Origin: an uncultured Prevotellaceae bacterium
GTDB lineage: Bacteria > Bacteroidota > Bacteroidia > Bacteroidales > Bacteroidaceae
Assembly: GCA_946406555.1 (NCBI GenBank)
Contig: CAMJLB010000009.1
Location: forward strand, 1 to 40,832
Length of the DNA: 40,832 bases
Reading direction: 5' to 3'
The notes beneath the pieces are model-generated. The model did not search any database, had not been told where the DNA came from, and worked only from the letters and a program-made list of their open reading frames with translations. Made by a program: the position numbers and the translations under genes. Numbering within the stretch: position 1 is the stretch's first letter; each line of letters starts with the position of its first letter. Shown piece by piece: positions 17,287-25,995 of the stretch.

Positions 17287-19920
17287 ATGAGAAAATATCT
17301 ACTCTCGCTGATGATGATACTGTGCTGCGCCGTGAGTGCACTGGCCCAGTCGATGAGCGACGAACAGGTGATACGCTTCGTAGTGAAAGAGCAGCAGGCA
17401 GGCACGCCGCAGACCGAGATTGCCACGAAACTGGTGCAGCGAGGCGTGTCGGTAGACCAGCTGAAACGTGTGCAGAAAAAGGTGGAACGCCTGAAGAAAA
17501 ACAAGGGCCTTGGCACGATGGACAAAACCGTGGACGACGAGGATACGGAAGGCCGGCTGCGCCGCAACAACGCCACGAGCACACGCGAGAAGAAAGAAAA
17601 AGTGTATAACAGCGTAACAGAGAAGCTGAAAGACGAGCGCATGAGCCAACGACAGGGCACGAAGAAAAGCCGTCGCGAATATCGCTCGCTGGAAGAGGAA
17701 GAAGACCGGCTGGACATGAAAGACCAGTTGGACGAATTCATGCCCGACTCGCTCGACATCTACGACAAGATGGTGATACGCGACTACTTGAAGAAAAAGG
17801 CCGAACAAGAGAAGACCGGCCTGCGCAAGGTGTTCGGCCACAGCCTGTTCAGCAACGAGGAGCTCACGTTTGAACCGTCGATGAACATTGCCACGCCGCG
17901 CGACTACGTGCTTGGCCCGGGCGATGCCGTCTACGTAGACATCTACGGCGCTTCGCAGAAGACCATTGAGGCCACTGTGACCCCCGACGGAGCCATCGTC
18001 GTGGAAGACTTCGGCCCCATACAGGTGTCGGGACTGACGGCCGAGCAGGCCAACGCCCGTGTGCGCCAGCAGCTGGGCAGCCGCTATAGCAGCTCGAGCA
18101 TCAAGCTCACCGTGGGACAGACACGCACCATCACCGTCAACGTGATGGGCGAGGTGAAGACACCGGGCAGCTACACCCTCTCGGCCTTCGCCACCGTGTT
18201 CCACGCTCTCTACATGGCTGGCGGCCCCAATGCCATAGGCACGCTCAGAAACATACGTGTGTTCAGGAACAACCGCCTGGTGTCGACCGTCGACGTATAC
18301 GACTATATCCTCAACGGTAAGTTGAGCGGCAACATTCGCCTGGCCGACAACGACGTGATCTCGGTGGGCACCTACGACTGTCTGGTCAACGTGACGGGCA
18401 AGGTGAAGCGCCCCATGTTCTACGAGATGAAGAAGAGCGAGAGCATGAAGACGCTGATAGACTATGCCGGCGGTTTCACGGGCGATGCCTACCGCAAGTC
18501 GGTGCGCGTGGTGAGAAAGGCCGGATCCCACTACTCAGTGTTCAATGTGGGCGAGTTCGACATGTCTCAGTTCCGGGTGGCCGACGAGGACTCGGTGAGC
18601 GTAGACTCCGTCTTGCAGCGCTACCAGAACATGGTAGAGGTGAAGGGCGCCGTGTTCCGTCCGGGCATGTATCAGCTGGGCGAGGCCGTGCACAGCGTGA
18701 AGACGCTCATAGAGCAGTGTGAGGGCGTGACCGAGGAAGCCTTCACCGCCCACGCGGTGATGCACCGCATGCGCAGCGACCGCACGCTCGAGGTGGTGCC
18801 CGTAGACGTGGAAGGCATCATGAGCGGCACCGTGGCCGACATACAGCTGCAGAACGAGGACGTGCTCTTCGTGCCCACGAAGCAGGAGATGCAGGAAGAG
18901 CAGAGCATCACCATACACGGTGAGGTGCAGTACCCCGGAAAGTACCGCTATGCCGCCAACGAGACGCTGGAAGACTTCGTGCTGCAGGCCGGTGGACTAA
19001 AGGAGACGGCCGCCACGGTCAACGTGTTTGTGTCGCGCCGCATCGTGAACCCGAAGGCCACGAGCAGCGACTCAATCATAGGCCAGTCGTTCAGCTTTGC
19101 GCTCAAAGACGGCTTCGTCATCGATGGTGAGCCGGGATTCCACCTGCAGCCCTTCGACGAGGTGTTTGTGCGCAAGAGCCCCGGCTACAACGTGCAGCAG
19201 AACGTGACCATCGAGGGCGAGGTGCTCTTCAGCGGCGACTACTCGCTGACCAAGCAGAACGAGCGGCTGAGCGACCTGATAAAGAAGGCCGGAGGCTTTA
19301 CCAACACCGCCTATGTGGCCGGAGCGCGGCTGGAGCGCAAGCTGAACGAAGCAGAACGACTGCGCTACGAAGAGTCGGTGAAGATGCAGCGGCAGCAGAA
19401 CGAGGCCACGATGATGGAGCAGGCCCTGAAGAGCAACCGCTCGCTGAGCGAGATACAGCAGGGCATGACCACCACCCAGGAGCGGCTGAACATACCTGAG
19501 ACCTACTTCGTGGGCATAGAGCTCGACAAGGCACTGGAGCACCCCGGCAGCGACTACGACATCGTGCTCAGGGAGGGCGACCGCCTGGTGGTGCCTCAGT
19601 ATACCGGTACGGTGAAGATCAACGGCGAAGTGATGTACCCTAACACCGTGGGCTATGAGGAAGGAAAGAAGGCGAAGTACTACATCAACCAGGCCGGCGG
19701 CTACAGCTCGAAGGCAAAGAAGAAGAAGACCTATATTATATATATGAACGGCGACGTGGCCAAGGTGAACAGCCGTACCAAGGTGCGCCCCGGCTGCGAG
19801 ATCGTGGTGCCGGCAAAGGCCACCAACCGCATGAGTGCCGCCGAGACCATGACCATCGGCACCGGCATCGCCAGCATCGCCACGATGATTGCCACCATTG
19901 CCAGCCTGCTGAAGAAATAA
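17287..19920 (+). CDS. Wza-like polysaccharide export protein with multiple SLBB domains
   Basis: The 877-residue protein has a signal peptide (residues 1-21, ending ALAQ). Residues ~22-190 are helical and highly charged (many KK, EE, RR), not seen in short Wza proteins. A Poly_export domain follows (YVLGPGDAVYVDIYG, VTPDGAIVV, around 207-285). At least five SLBB repeats come next, recognised by recurring GEV..PG.Y and AGG motifs. A charged coiled-coil (~690-720) and a C-terminal hydrophobic helix (TMTIGTGIASIATMIATIASLL) complete it. It would form the outer-membrane/periplasmic channel for an exopolysaccharide. It begins the surface polysaccharide operon, 25 bp before the Wzz-like gene. Confidence 0.85.
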   Translation: MRKYLLSLMMILCCAVSALAQSMSDEQVIRFVVKEQQAGTPQTEIATKLVQRGVSVDQLKRVQKKVERLKKNKGLGTMDKTVDDEDTEGRLRRNNATSTREKKEKVYNSVTEKLKDERMSQRQGTKKSRREYRSLEEEEDRLDMKDQLDEFMPDSLDIYDKMVIRDYLKKKAEQEKTGLRKVFGHSLFSNEELTFEPSMNIATPRDYVLGPGDAVYVDIYGASQKTIEATVTPDGAIVVEDFGPIQVSGLTAEQANARVRQQLGSRYSSSSIKLTVGQTRTITVNVMGEVKTPGSYTLSAFATVFHALYMAGGPNAIGTLRNIRVFRNNRLVSTVDVYDYILNGKLSGNIRLADNDVISVGTYDCLVNVTGKVKRPMFYEMKKSESMKTLIDYAGGFTGDAYRKSVRVVRKAGSHYSVFNVGEFDMSQFRVADEDSVSVDSVLQRYQNMVEVKGAVFRPGMYQLGEAVHSVKTLIEQCEGVTEEAFTAHAVMHRMRSDRTLEVVPVDVEGIMSGTVADIQLQNEDVLFVPTKQEMQEEQSITIHGEVQYPGKYRYAANETLEDFVLQAGGLKETAATVNVFVSRRIVNPKATSSDSIIGQSFSFALKDGFVIDGEPGFHLQPFDEVFVRKSPGYNVQQNVTIEGEVLFSGDYSLTKQNERLSDLIKKAGGFTNTAYVAGARLERKLNEAERLRYEESVKMQRQQNEATMMEQALKSNRSLSEIQQGMTTTQERLNIPETYFVGIELDKALEHPGSDYDIVLREGDRLVVPQYTGTVKINGEVMYPNTVGYEEGKKAKYYINQAGGYSSKAKKKKTYIIYMNGDVAKVNSRTKVRPGCEIVVPAKATNRMSAAETMTIGTGIASIATMIATIASLLKK

Positions 19921-19945
19921 AGAAACGCGAAAAAAGAGACAATAA

Positions 19946-21040
19946 ATGATGAAAGAAAATGAAAAGGCATCCTCAAGGAGCTATGAGGCAGATATCCTTT
20001 TGTTAGCAAAAAAAGTATTTGCCGAGAAGAAATTATTGGCCAAATTCATTTTGGTCTTTGCCGTCATAGGTATTATCTACGCCCTAAATCAGCAGAAACG
20101 GTTCACATCGGTAGTGACGATGGCTCCAGAGGTGACAGGCATGGGAATGTCGGCAAGCCTCAGCGATCTTGCCGGAATGGTTGGCCTTGACTTAGGCAGT
20201 GGCAAGGGGTCGGTGGATGCCATCTATCCGGAGATTTATCCTGAAGTACTTGCCTCATCGGGGTTCTTAGTGAAATTATTCGACATTGAAGTAAAGCAAA
20301 AGAACGACAGCACCCCCAAGTCGTATTACAGGCATCTGCGTGAAGACACGTTTATTCCTTTCTGGAGCTATCCAAGCATTTGGCTCCACCAGTTCATAGA
20401 GAACCTCACGGAAGGCAAAGGCAATCTGGCAGGTAATGTCAGCGAGGCAGACCCAGCTCATCTTACTAAAGAACAGGAAGACGTATGCAAAGCAATCATT
20501 GCCAATATGGGTTGCCAAAAAGATAACAATACCAATATAGTCACGATTTCCGTGGAAGATGTCGACCCCTTTGTAGCCGCCACGATAGCCGACACCATCC
20601 AGAACTGGCTACAGGATTACATCATTCAATACCGAACAAAAAAAGCAAGAATAGATCTTGAATATGCCCTCCGCTTGAATAAGGAGGCAGAACAAGAGTA
20701 CATCAAAGCGCAAAAAGAATTTGCCTCTTTCGCCGATACGCACACCAATACCATTCTTATGTCATACCAAACGAAGCAGACTGCCCTGGAAAATATGATG
20801 GATTTGAAGTACACCAACTATCGGCAGACCTCCCTCCAAGTGCAGCAGGCCATTGCGAAAGTACAGGAGCGCACCCCCGCCTTCACGGTGATTCAGTGTG
20901 CTTCAGTTCCATTGCGCTCGTCAAGCACGCCCCGTTCCTTCATGGTCATAGGTTTTGTCTTTCTGGGCTGTCTGGCCGATGCCGCTTGGGTATTATTTCT
21001 TCGCCAATGGGTCGTTAGCCATAAAAAGAATCGCCAATGA
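19946..21040 (+). CDS. Wzz-type chain-length determinant (polysaccharide co-polymerase)
   Basis: The 364-residue protein has the two-helix architecture of Wzz proteins: TM1 near residues 33-49 (FILVFAVIGIIYAL) and TM2 near 333-352 (FMVIGFVFLGCLADAAWVLFL), with a periplasmic domain between. The domain contains a Wzz-like YTSVV-type strand (KRFTSVVTMAPE) and a long helix of charged residues (~215-290). There is no C-terminal tyrosine-kinase domain, so it is the O-antigen-like or kinase-less kind. It sets polymer length together with Wzy. The start could be 19946 or the adjacent ATG at 19949. It ends in an ATGA overlap with the wzy gene. Confidence 0.85.
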   Translation: MMKENEKASSRSYEADILLLAKKVFAEKKLLAKFILVFAVIGIIYALNQQKRFTSVVTMAPEVTGMGMSASLSDLAGMVGLDLGSGKGSVDAIYPEIYPEVLASSGFLVKLFDIEVKQKNDSTPKSYYRHLREDTFIPFWSYPSIWLHQFIENLTEGKGNLAGNVSEADPAHLTKEQEDVCKAIIANMGCQKDNNTNIVTISVEDVDPFVAATIADTIQNWLQDYIIQYRTKKARIDLEYALRLNKEAEQEYIKAQKEFASFADTHTNTILMSYQTKQTALENMMDLKYTNYRQTSLQVQQAIAKVQERTPAFTVIQCASVPLRSSSTPRSFMVIGFVFLGCLADAAWVLFLRQWVVSHKKNRQ

Positions 21041-22197
21041 TCAATGCGCTGCCCTACATATTGCTTACTATATTTTATGGAGTACTGGCGGTCTATCATC
21101 ACCAGATCAACGACCTCCTGAAGCGCAGATATGTAAATACAATATGTATCCTTGCATTTCTTTTCTTTTTCGGCTTCCGCGGATTTGTCTTCTATGACTG
21201 GGCAGCCTACTACCCTATGTTCCAAGCATGGCCAACGCTTGGAGAGTTTTTTTCGACCAGCATTCTGAAATGGGGCAGTGAGCCAGGGTTTACATTCCTC
21301 GGCGTATTGTCGAAAACGGTATTTCCCAACTACCATTTCTTTGCCTTCATCTGTAGTGCCATCAACCTCACGCTGATGGTGCGCTTTTTCAGCAAATATT
21401 CAGACAACATGCCACTATCATTCATGTTGTTCCTTGCATTCAGCGGAATCGGACTAAGCACCGACCTGATGCGCAATAGTCTGTCGATTCTGATTTTCGC
21501 AAATTCAGTAGAATTCATTCATGCCCGCAAACCACTCCAGTATTTTGGCATCAATCTTTTAGGCATGATGTTTCACTATTCTGCAGTTTTCTTCCTCCCG
21601 CTTTATTTCTTCCTGCACCGTTCATATAGCAAATGGTTCTTGATGGCATTGTTTGTAGCAGCCAATGCCATCTACCTACTTCATATCCCAATTCTGAAAT
21701 CAATAATCCTAATGGTGACAGATATCGTTGCACCTTCAGTGAGATACTATCTTGATTCTTACACAAAGATGGACTCTGGTGCTGGGTTTGGCATAGGAAT
21801 AGGCTATCTTGAGCGTTTGCTGACTGGCGGTCTGCTTTTTTGCTATATGGGGAAACTACGCTCAATCCGACCTGAAAATAACATTTTCATCAATTGTGTG
21901 ATACTGTATCTTTTTCTGTTCCTCATGTTCAGCGAGTTCAGAACCGTCAGCGCACGATTGTCCAATCTGTTCAGCCTGGGCTATTGGATTATATGGGCCG
22001 ATCTTCTCCGGTGCTTCACTTATCGCAACAACCGCTTATTGTATGCCGCCTTTGTTGGGATCTATTGCATACTGAAAGTCTATGGCATCTGCAAAGTAAG
22101 CCTGGCCAATTACGAGAACATTCTTTTTGGTTCCCAGTCTTACAACGAGCATATCGTATTCTTCCGCCAACACAGTAACGACAAAACGGGTATCTGA
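21037..22197 (+). CDS. Wzy-type polysaccharide polymerase, EpsG-like
   Basis: The 386-residue protein is almost entirely membrane helices (about ten). It shows features of the EpsG family of Wzy polymerases: FRGFVFYDWAAYYPMF near residues 47-62, a WGSEPGFTFL segment, and a DLMRNSLSI helix, matching the YDWxxYxxxF, EPGF and RQ/RNxLA-type positions. Wzy joins lipid-linked repeat units on the periplasmic side of the inner membrane. It overlaps the Wzz gene by 4 bp and is more AT-rich than the Wza gene. Little sequence conservation is expected in this family, so the call rests on topology, the EpsG motifs and the neighbours. Confidence 0.8.
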   Translation: MINALPYILLTIFYGVLAVYHHQINDLLKRRYVNTICILAFLFFFGFRGFVFYDWAAYYPMFQAWPTLGEFFSTSILKWGSEPGFTFLGVLSKTVFPNYHFFAFICSAINLTLMVRFFSKYSDNMPLSFMLFLAFSGIGLSTDLMRNSLSILIFANSVEFIHARKPLQYFGINLLGMMFHYSAVFFLPLYFFLHRSYSKWFLMALFVAANAIYLLHIPILKSIILMVTDIVAPSVRYYLDSYTKMDSGAGFGIGIGYLERLLTGGLLFCYMGKLRSIRPENNIFINCVILYLFLFLMFSEFRTVSARLSNLFSLGYWIIWADLLRCFTYRNNRLLYAAFVGIYCILKVYGICKVSLANYENILFGSQSYNEHIVFFRQHSNDKTGI

Positions 22198-22222
22198 CCT
22201 GGTCACAAAACAGTGAAAGAAG

Positions 22223-23665
22223 ATGAGTCTAAAGAAGAATTTTTTTTATAGTAGCTTGCTCACGGTCTCCAACTATATGTTTCCCATGCTGGTATATCCG
22301 TATGTGTCCAGAGTACTGGGAGTATCAAATATAGGTGTCGTGAATTTCGTCGACAATCTTGTGAACTATTTCATCATATTCTCAATGATGGGAATTATGG
22401 CCGTTGGCATTCGCGAGACTGCAGCCTCGGAAAAGGACCGTAGGCACTTGTCGCAGACATTCATGTCCCTGTTCTCATTGACTGCCATCACCACCATTGC
22501 AGCCATCATCGTGCTTTTCGTCGCAATGAATGTGCTGCCGGTTCTCATTCCCCATAAGTCTCTCCTCACTATAGGTATAGTAAAGCTATTCTTCAACCTG
22601 TTCTTGATAGAATGGTTTTATATGGGCATAGAGAACTTCAAGTACATCACCTACCGTTCCATTTTAGTAAGGAGTATATACGTAGCAAGTGTTTTCCTTT
22701 TTGTCAAGACCCCATCCGATTATCTTATCTATTATCTTCTTACGGTAGCGACTATCGTGGTAAATGCCATCATCAATGTAGCCTACAGTCTGAATTACGT
22801 TGACTACAACTTCCACTTAGTAAAATTGCGTCTTTTTTCGAAGCCCTTCATCACGATGGGACTATATATGGTATTAACCAATTTCTATACGTCATTCAAT
22901 GTGGTATGGCTGGGGCTTGTGACCGACACTGACGAAGTGGGATATTTCACCACAGCGACCAAGCTCCATACAATCATCATGGCCATACTGCTGTCGTTTG
23001 CAAATATTCTGTTCCCCCGAATGTCAAGCCTCTTAGCAGAAGGAAAGAGGGAAGAATATTTCGAGAAGATAGGAATTTCATTTGATGCTATCTTCCTTTT
23101 CGCTTTTCCGACCATCATCTTTCTGCTCGTGGCCGGCCCCGACTTGCTGCGTCTCATCGTTGGTGCAGGTTATGAGGGAGCCTACCTGTCACTGAGGATC
23201 ATATCTCCACTCGTTCTTGTCATAGGAGCCGAGCAAATACTCGTCATGCAGATTCTTATAGCAATGCATCAGGACAAAACCGTTCTCTGTAATTCTCTCC
23301 TTGGAGCAGCGACGGCACTATTATGCAACATTGCCATCACATCGGAGAGTGGAGCGGCGGGGGCGGCAGTGGCATGGTGCATGGCAGAGATTTGCATCCT
23401 TGTCGTTTCGGCATTCTGCGTGCAACGAGATTTTCATTATACCATACCCTACAAACGTTTGTCTGCTTACGCCGTCGCTTATACCCCCCTATTGATTCTA
23501 TCTATATTCATCTACTATTTCATGGATAGCAGTGTTTTTGCTATGCCAGCTGTAGCCCTCATAACGGTACTCTATTCTCTTGTCAACGAAATCTACATAC
23601 TTCGCAACAAAGTTGCCATCCAGCTGTACTCACTTATATCCAATCATTGCCATCGCATGAAGTGA
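22223..23665 (+). CDS. Wzx-type lipid-linked oligosaccharide flippase
   Basis: The 480-residue protein has 12-14 predicted membrane helices and the N-terminal pattern of the MOP/PST superfamily (SLKKNFFYSSLLTVSNYMFPMLVYPYVSRVLG), typical of Wzx flippases where YP.xSRxLG is conserved. It would move undecaprenyl-diphosphate-linked repeat units across the inner membrane for Wzy. It lies between the polymerase and the first glycosyltransferase, with 25 bp before it and 1 bp after it. The sequence is clearly AT-richer than the export gene at 17287-19920. Confidence 0.9.
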   Translation: MSLKKNFFYSSLLTVSNYMFPMLVYPYVSRVLGVSNIGVVNFVDNLVNYFIIFSMMGIMAVGIRETAASEKDRRHLSQTFMSLFSLTAITTIAAIIVLFVAMNVLPVLIPHKSLLTIGIVKLFFNLFLIEWFYMGIENFKYITYRSILVRSIYVASVFLFVKTPSDYLIYYLLTVATIVVNAIINVAYSLNYVDYNFHLVKLRLFSKPFITMGLYMVLTNFYTSFNVVWLGLVTDTDEVGYFTTATKLHTIIMAILLSFANILFPRMSSLLAEGKREEYFEKIGISFDAIFLFAFPTIIFLLVAGPDLLRLIVGAGYEGAYLSLRIISPLVLVIGAEQILVMQILIAMHQDKTVLCNSLLGAATALLCNIAITSESGAAGAAVAWCMAEICILVVSAFCVQRDFHYTIPYKRLSAYAVAYTPLLILSIFIYYFMDSSVFAMPAVALITVLYSLVNEIYILRNKVAIQLYSLISNHCHRMK

Positions 23666-23666
23666 T

Positions 23667-24623
23667 ATGATAAAATTTTCCATCACCATACCCGCCTATA
23701 AGTCAAGTTTCCTTCGAGAGGCCATCGAGAGCGTTACTGCCCAAGCCTATCGATACTGGGAACTGGTTGTTGTCGACGACTGCTCGCCCGAAGACTTGGC
23801 CAGCATCGTGAAGCCCTATCTTGAGGACAAGCGTATAAGCTACTACCGCAACAACAGGAACTGCGGGGCCGAACACGTGGTAGACAACTGGAACATCTGC
23901 CTGCAGCACTGCACGGGCGACTACGTCATCTGTATGGGCGACGACGACCGGCTGCTGCCCTGCTGTCTGGAGGAGTATGCAAAATTAATAGAAATGTATC
24001 CTGGCCTAAACGTCTACCACACATGGACACAGATTATCGACGAGCAAGGCAAGGTTACCGATTTGCAAGAGCCACGACCAGAATGGGAAAGCGCATTGTC
24101 GCTGCTCTGGAACCGATGGGCAAGCCGCAACAAGCAGTTCATTGGCGACTTCTGCTACCTAACATCGCATCTGAAACAAGCAAACGGCTACTACAAACTG
24201 CCTTTGGCATGGGGAAGCGACGACATCACCGCCGCCCGGGCAGCACAAGACAAGGGCATAGCCAATATGCAATGCTTCGGTTTCCAATATAGGGTGAACA
24301 GTCAGACCATTACCAGTTCAGCACAACATGCAAGGATGAAGCTGAAAGCTACGCTCGGCTATTACGAATGGGCCACAGCTTTTCTTTCCGACATATCCAG
24401 ACGAACCGATCTCACAGAAACAGAACACGCATTTCTTCTGACCATTGAGGCGCAGCGCAAAAACTATTTCCTGAAATCGTTTGGCAAAGACTGCATCGAC
24501 GGAACAAAAGGCAATCCCTTCAAGCTTACGTGGTTCTATCGGCAGTTGCGCCCATTACACATTCAGAAGTCGCTTTTCCTGCGATGGTATGCCAGTTCGG
24601 TCTTTCATCTCTTCTCCAAGTAA
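23667..24623 (+). CDS. Family 2 glycosyltransferase
   Basis: The 318-residue cytoplasmic protein has the GT-A/GT2 signature: FSITIPAYKSSFLREAIESV at the N-terminus, VVVDDCSPED near residue 35, and the metal-binding MGDDDRLL near residue 93. A region containing WGSDDITAARAAQDKGI matches the acceptor-side loop. It would add one sugar to the growing lipid-linked repeat unit. It starts 1 bp after the flippase stop and 21 bp before the next glycosyltransferase. Sugar donor and linkage cannot be predicted. Confidence 0.9.
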   Translation: MIKFSITIPAYKSSFLREAIESVTAQAYRYWELVVVDDCSPEDLASIVKPYLEDKRISYYRNNRNCGAEHVVDNWNICLQHCTGDYVICMGDDDRLLPCCLEEYAKLIEMYPGLNVYHTWTQIIDEQGKVTDLQEPRPEWESALSLLWNRWASRNKQFIGDFCYLTSHLKQANGYYKLPLAWGSDDITAARAAQDKGIANMQCFGFQYRVNSQTITSSAQHARMKLKATLGYYEWATAFLSDISRRTDLTETEHAFLLTIEAQRKNYFLKSFGKDCIDGTKGNPFKLTWFYRQLRPLHIQKSLFLRWYASSVFHLFSK

Positions 24624-24644
24624 AGGAAACAACTATTTTTGATT

Positions 24645-25796
24645 ATGGCAAAGAAACTACTCATTATCACCCGGTCGCGACTGAGCGAAAATAATGGCGG
24701 AGCCAATGCATCGAAGGGCTTCATCACTTGTCTGGCAGCACTCTTCCCCGACTGCTCTGTCATTTGCCCTGCCTTTGAAGGTGATGCAGGAAACTATATC
24801 CCCTCGCATTGCAAGGTGTATCCCTATAAAGACAACAGAAGCAAGATGCAAAAGGGTCTCGACGTATATCGAGGACGCATCTGTGCCAATGCACCTTTCG
24901 TCAAGCAGCATCTGCTTACCCATCAATACGAGGTCGTGGTAATCGACAACAGCTTCTCGGGGGCATCTCTGGTTAAGCTCATCAAGCAGACGGGGGCCCG
25001 TCTCATCACCATCCACCACAATGTGGAGCGCGACTACCAACACGATAACCGGAAAGAGTATGCCATCAGCTTCAGACTTCCCTATATCTACTTTGCAGAA
25101 AAGGCCGAACGCGATTGTCTACTCCACAGCGACGTAAACCTTACGCTCACGTCGCACGATGCCACCGTGTTCAGTTCATGGTACAGGCAAAAGAACCTTC
25201 ATCTGCACCAATGGGGCACCTTCGAGTATAAGCCTATTGCCGACAGGCATTTCGAGCCAAGACCTGTTGGCCATACTTTTGTGATTACTGGCTCACTCTA
25301 TTTCATGCAGTCGCTACTGCCCATCTTGCAGTTTGTAGACCGCTACTGGCCACTGGTGCGCTCCATCTGCCCTACCGCCAACCTGATCATTGCGGGGCGC
25401 AATCCCAGCAATCAACTTATTGAGGCTTGCAGCAAGAAAGGAGGCATCAGCATTGTGGCCAACCCAAAGGATATGGGTGACGTGGTACGCAAGGCCGACT
25501 ACTACATCTGTCCTATTGATGCTGGCAGCGGTCTGAAGCTGCGCGTGATGGACGGTCTGCGCCAAGGTTTGCCAGTGCTTTGCCACGAAGTGTCGGCAGC
25601 GGGCTATGAGCCATTAGCCGAAGCAGGCTGCCTATTTCCATATACCGATGAACCATCTTTCAGAGCATCGCTGCAACGAATGCTCGACAACAGCCCCTCG
25701 CCAACTGCCGTTTATCATGCCTATAAGAACACCTTCTCTACCGAAACGGGCATAGAAAGGCTTAGGAACATACTAGAAGAAGAACAGATTTTCTGA
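24645..25796 (+). CDS. GT-B fold glycosyltransferase (GT4/GT1-like)
   Basis: The start at the ATG at 24645 (MAKKLLIITRSRLSE) gives 383 residues; a TTG two codons upstream is less likely. The N-terminal domain contains TIHHNVERDY and the C-terminal domain a donor-binding segment (PIDAGSGLKLRVMDGLRQGLPVLCH), which resembles the GSGxKxxxxxAxGxPV motif of GT4 enzymes that retain activity. It would add a sugar in the cytoplasm. It is followed by a ~200-bp stretch containing a short ORF and a likely internal promoter before wecB. Confidence 0.85.
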   Translation: MAKKLLIITRSRLSENNGGANASKGFITCLAALFPDCSVICPAFEGDAGNYIPSHCKVYPYKDNRSKMQKGLDVYRGRICANAPFVKQHLLTHQYEVVVIDNSFSGASLVKLIKQTGARLITIHHNVERDYQHDNRKEYAISFRLPYIYFAEKAERDCLLHSDVNLTLTSHDATVFSSWYRQKNLHLHQWGTFEYKPIADRHFEPRPVGHTFVITGSLYFMQSLLPILQFVDRYWPLVRSICPTANLIIAGRNPSNQLIEACSKKGGISIVANPKDMGDVVRKADYYICPIDAGSGLKLRVMDGLRQGLPVLCHEVSAAGYEPLAEAGCLFPYTDEPSFRASLQRMLDNSPSPTAVYHAYKNTFSTETGIERLRNILEEEQIF

Positions 25797-25815
25797 ACAA
25801 AAAAGCAATACCGCC

Positions 25816-25938
25816 ATGAAGATAGCCTATTTAGGAAAAATACAATTATCCGAATTTCTCGGCGACAGTCAGGCCGACAACCGTATCGCCATACTCAAAG
25901 AGGCCGTCAATTATTGCTGCTCTGTTAAATCTACATAA
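25816..25938 (+). pseudogene. 40-codon ORF, probable remnant of a glycosyltransferase start
   Basis: An ATG at 25816 opens a 40-residue frame beginning MKIAYLGKIQLSE, which looks like the first beta strand of a GT-B glycosyltransferase, then turns into FLGDSQADNRIAILKEAV and stops. The gap 25797-25995 holds only this ORF and a -7 element. The simplest reading is the stub of a deleted glycosyltransferase between the GT4-like gene and wecB. A genuine small peptide cannot be excluded. Other frames in the segment are also open for about 30 codons, so the junction is unclear. Confidence 0.4.
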
Positions 25939-25967
25939 TAACGGGCCTGAAATATAGAACTTTTTTA

Positions 25968-25975
25968 TACCTTTG
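25968..25975 (+). promoter_or_regulatory. Probable internal -7 element upstream of wecB
   Basis: TACCTTTG matches TAnnTTTG and ends 20 bp before the wecB ATG at 25996. No TTTG lies at the right distance upstream. It suggests wecB and the following two glycosyltransferases can be transcribed separately from the upstream wzx/wzy genes. Confidence 0.5.
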
Positions 25976-25995
25976 CACCCTAAAATGTATTTATC

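Noticed and set aside
17299..18531. 410-codon minus-strand frame
   Set aside because: Antisense shadow of the Wza-like gene; His/Val-rich with no motifs.
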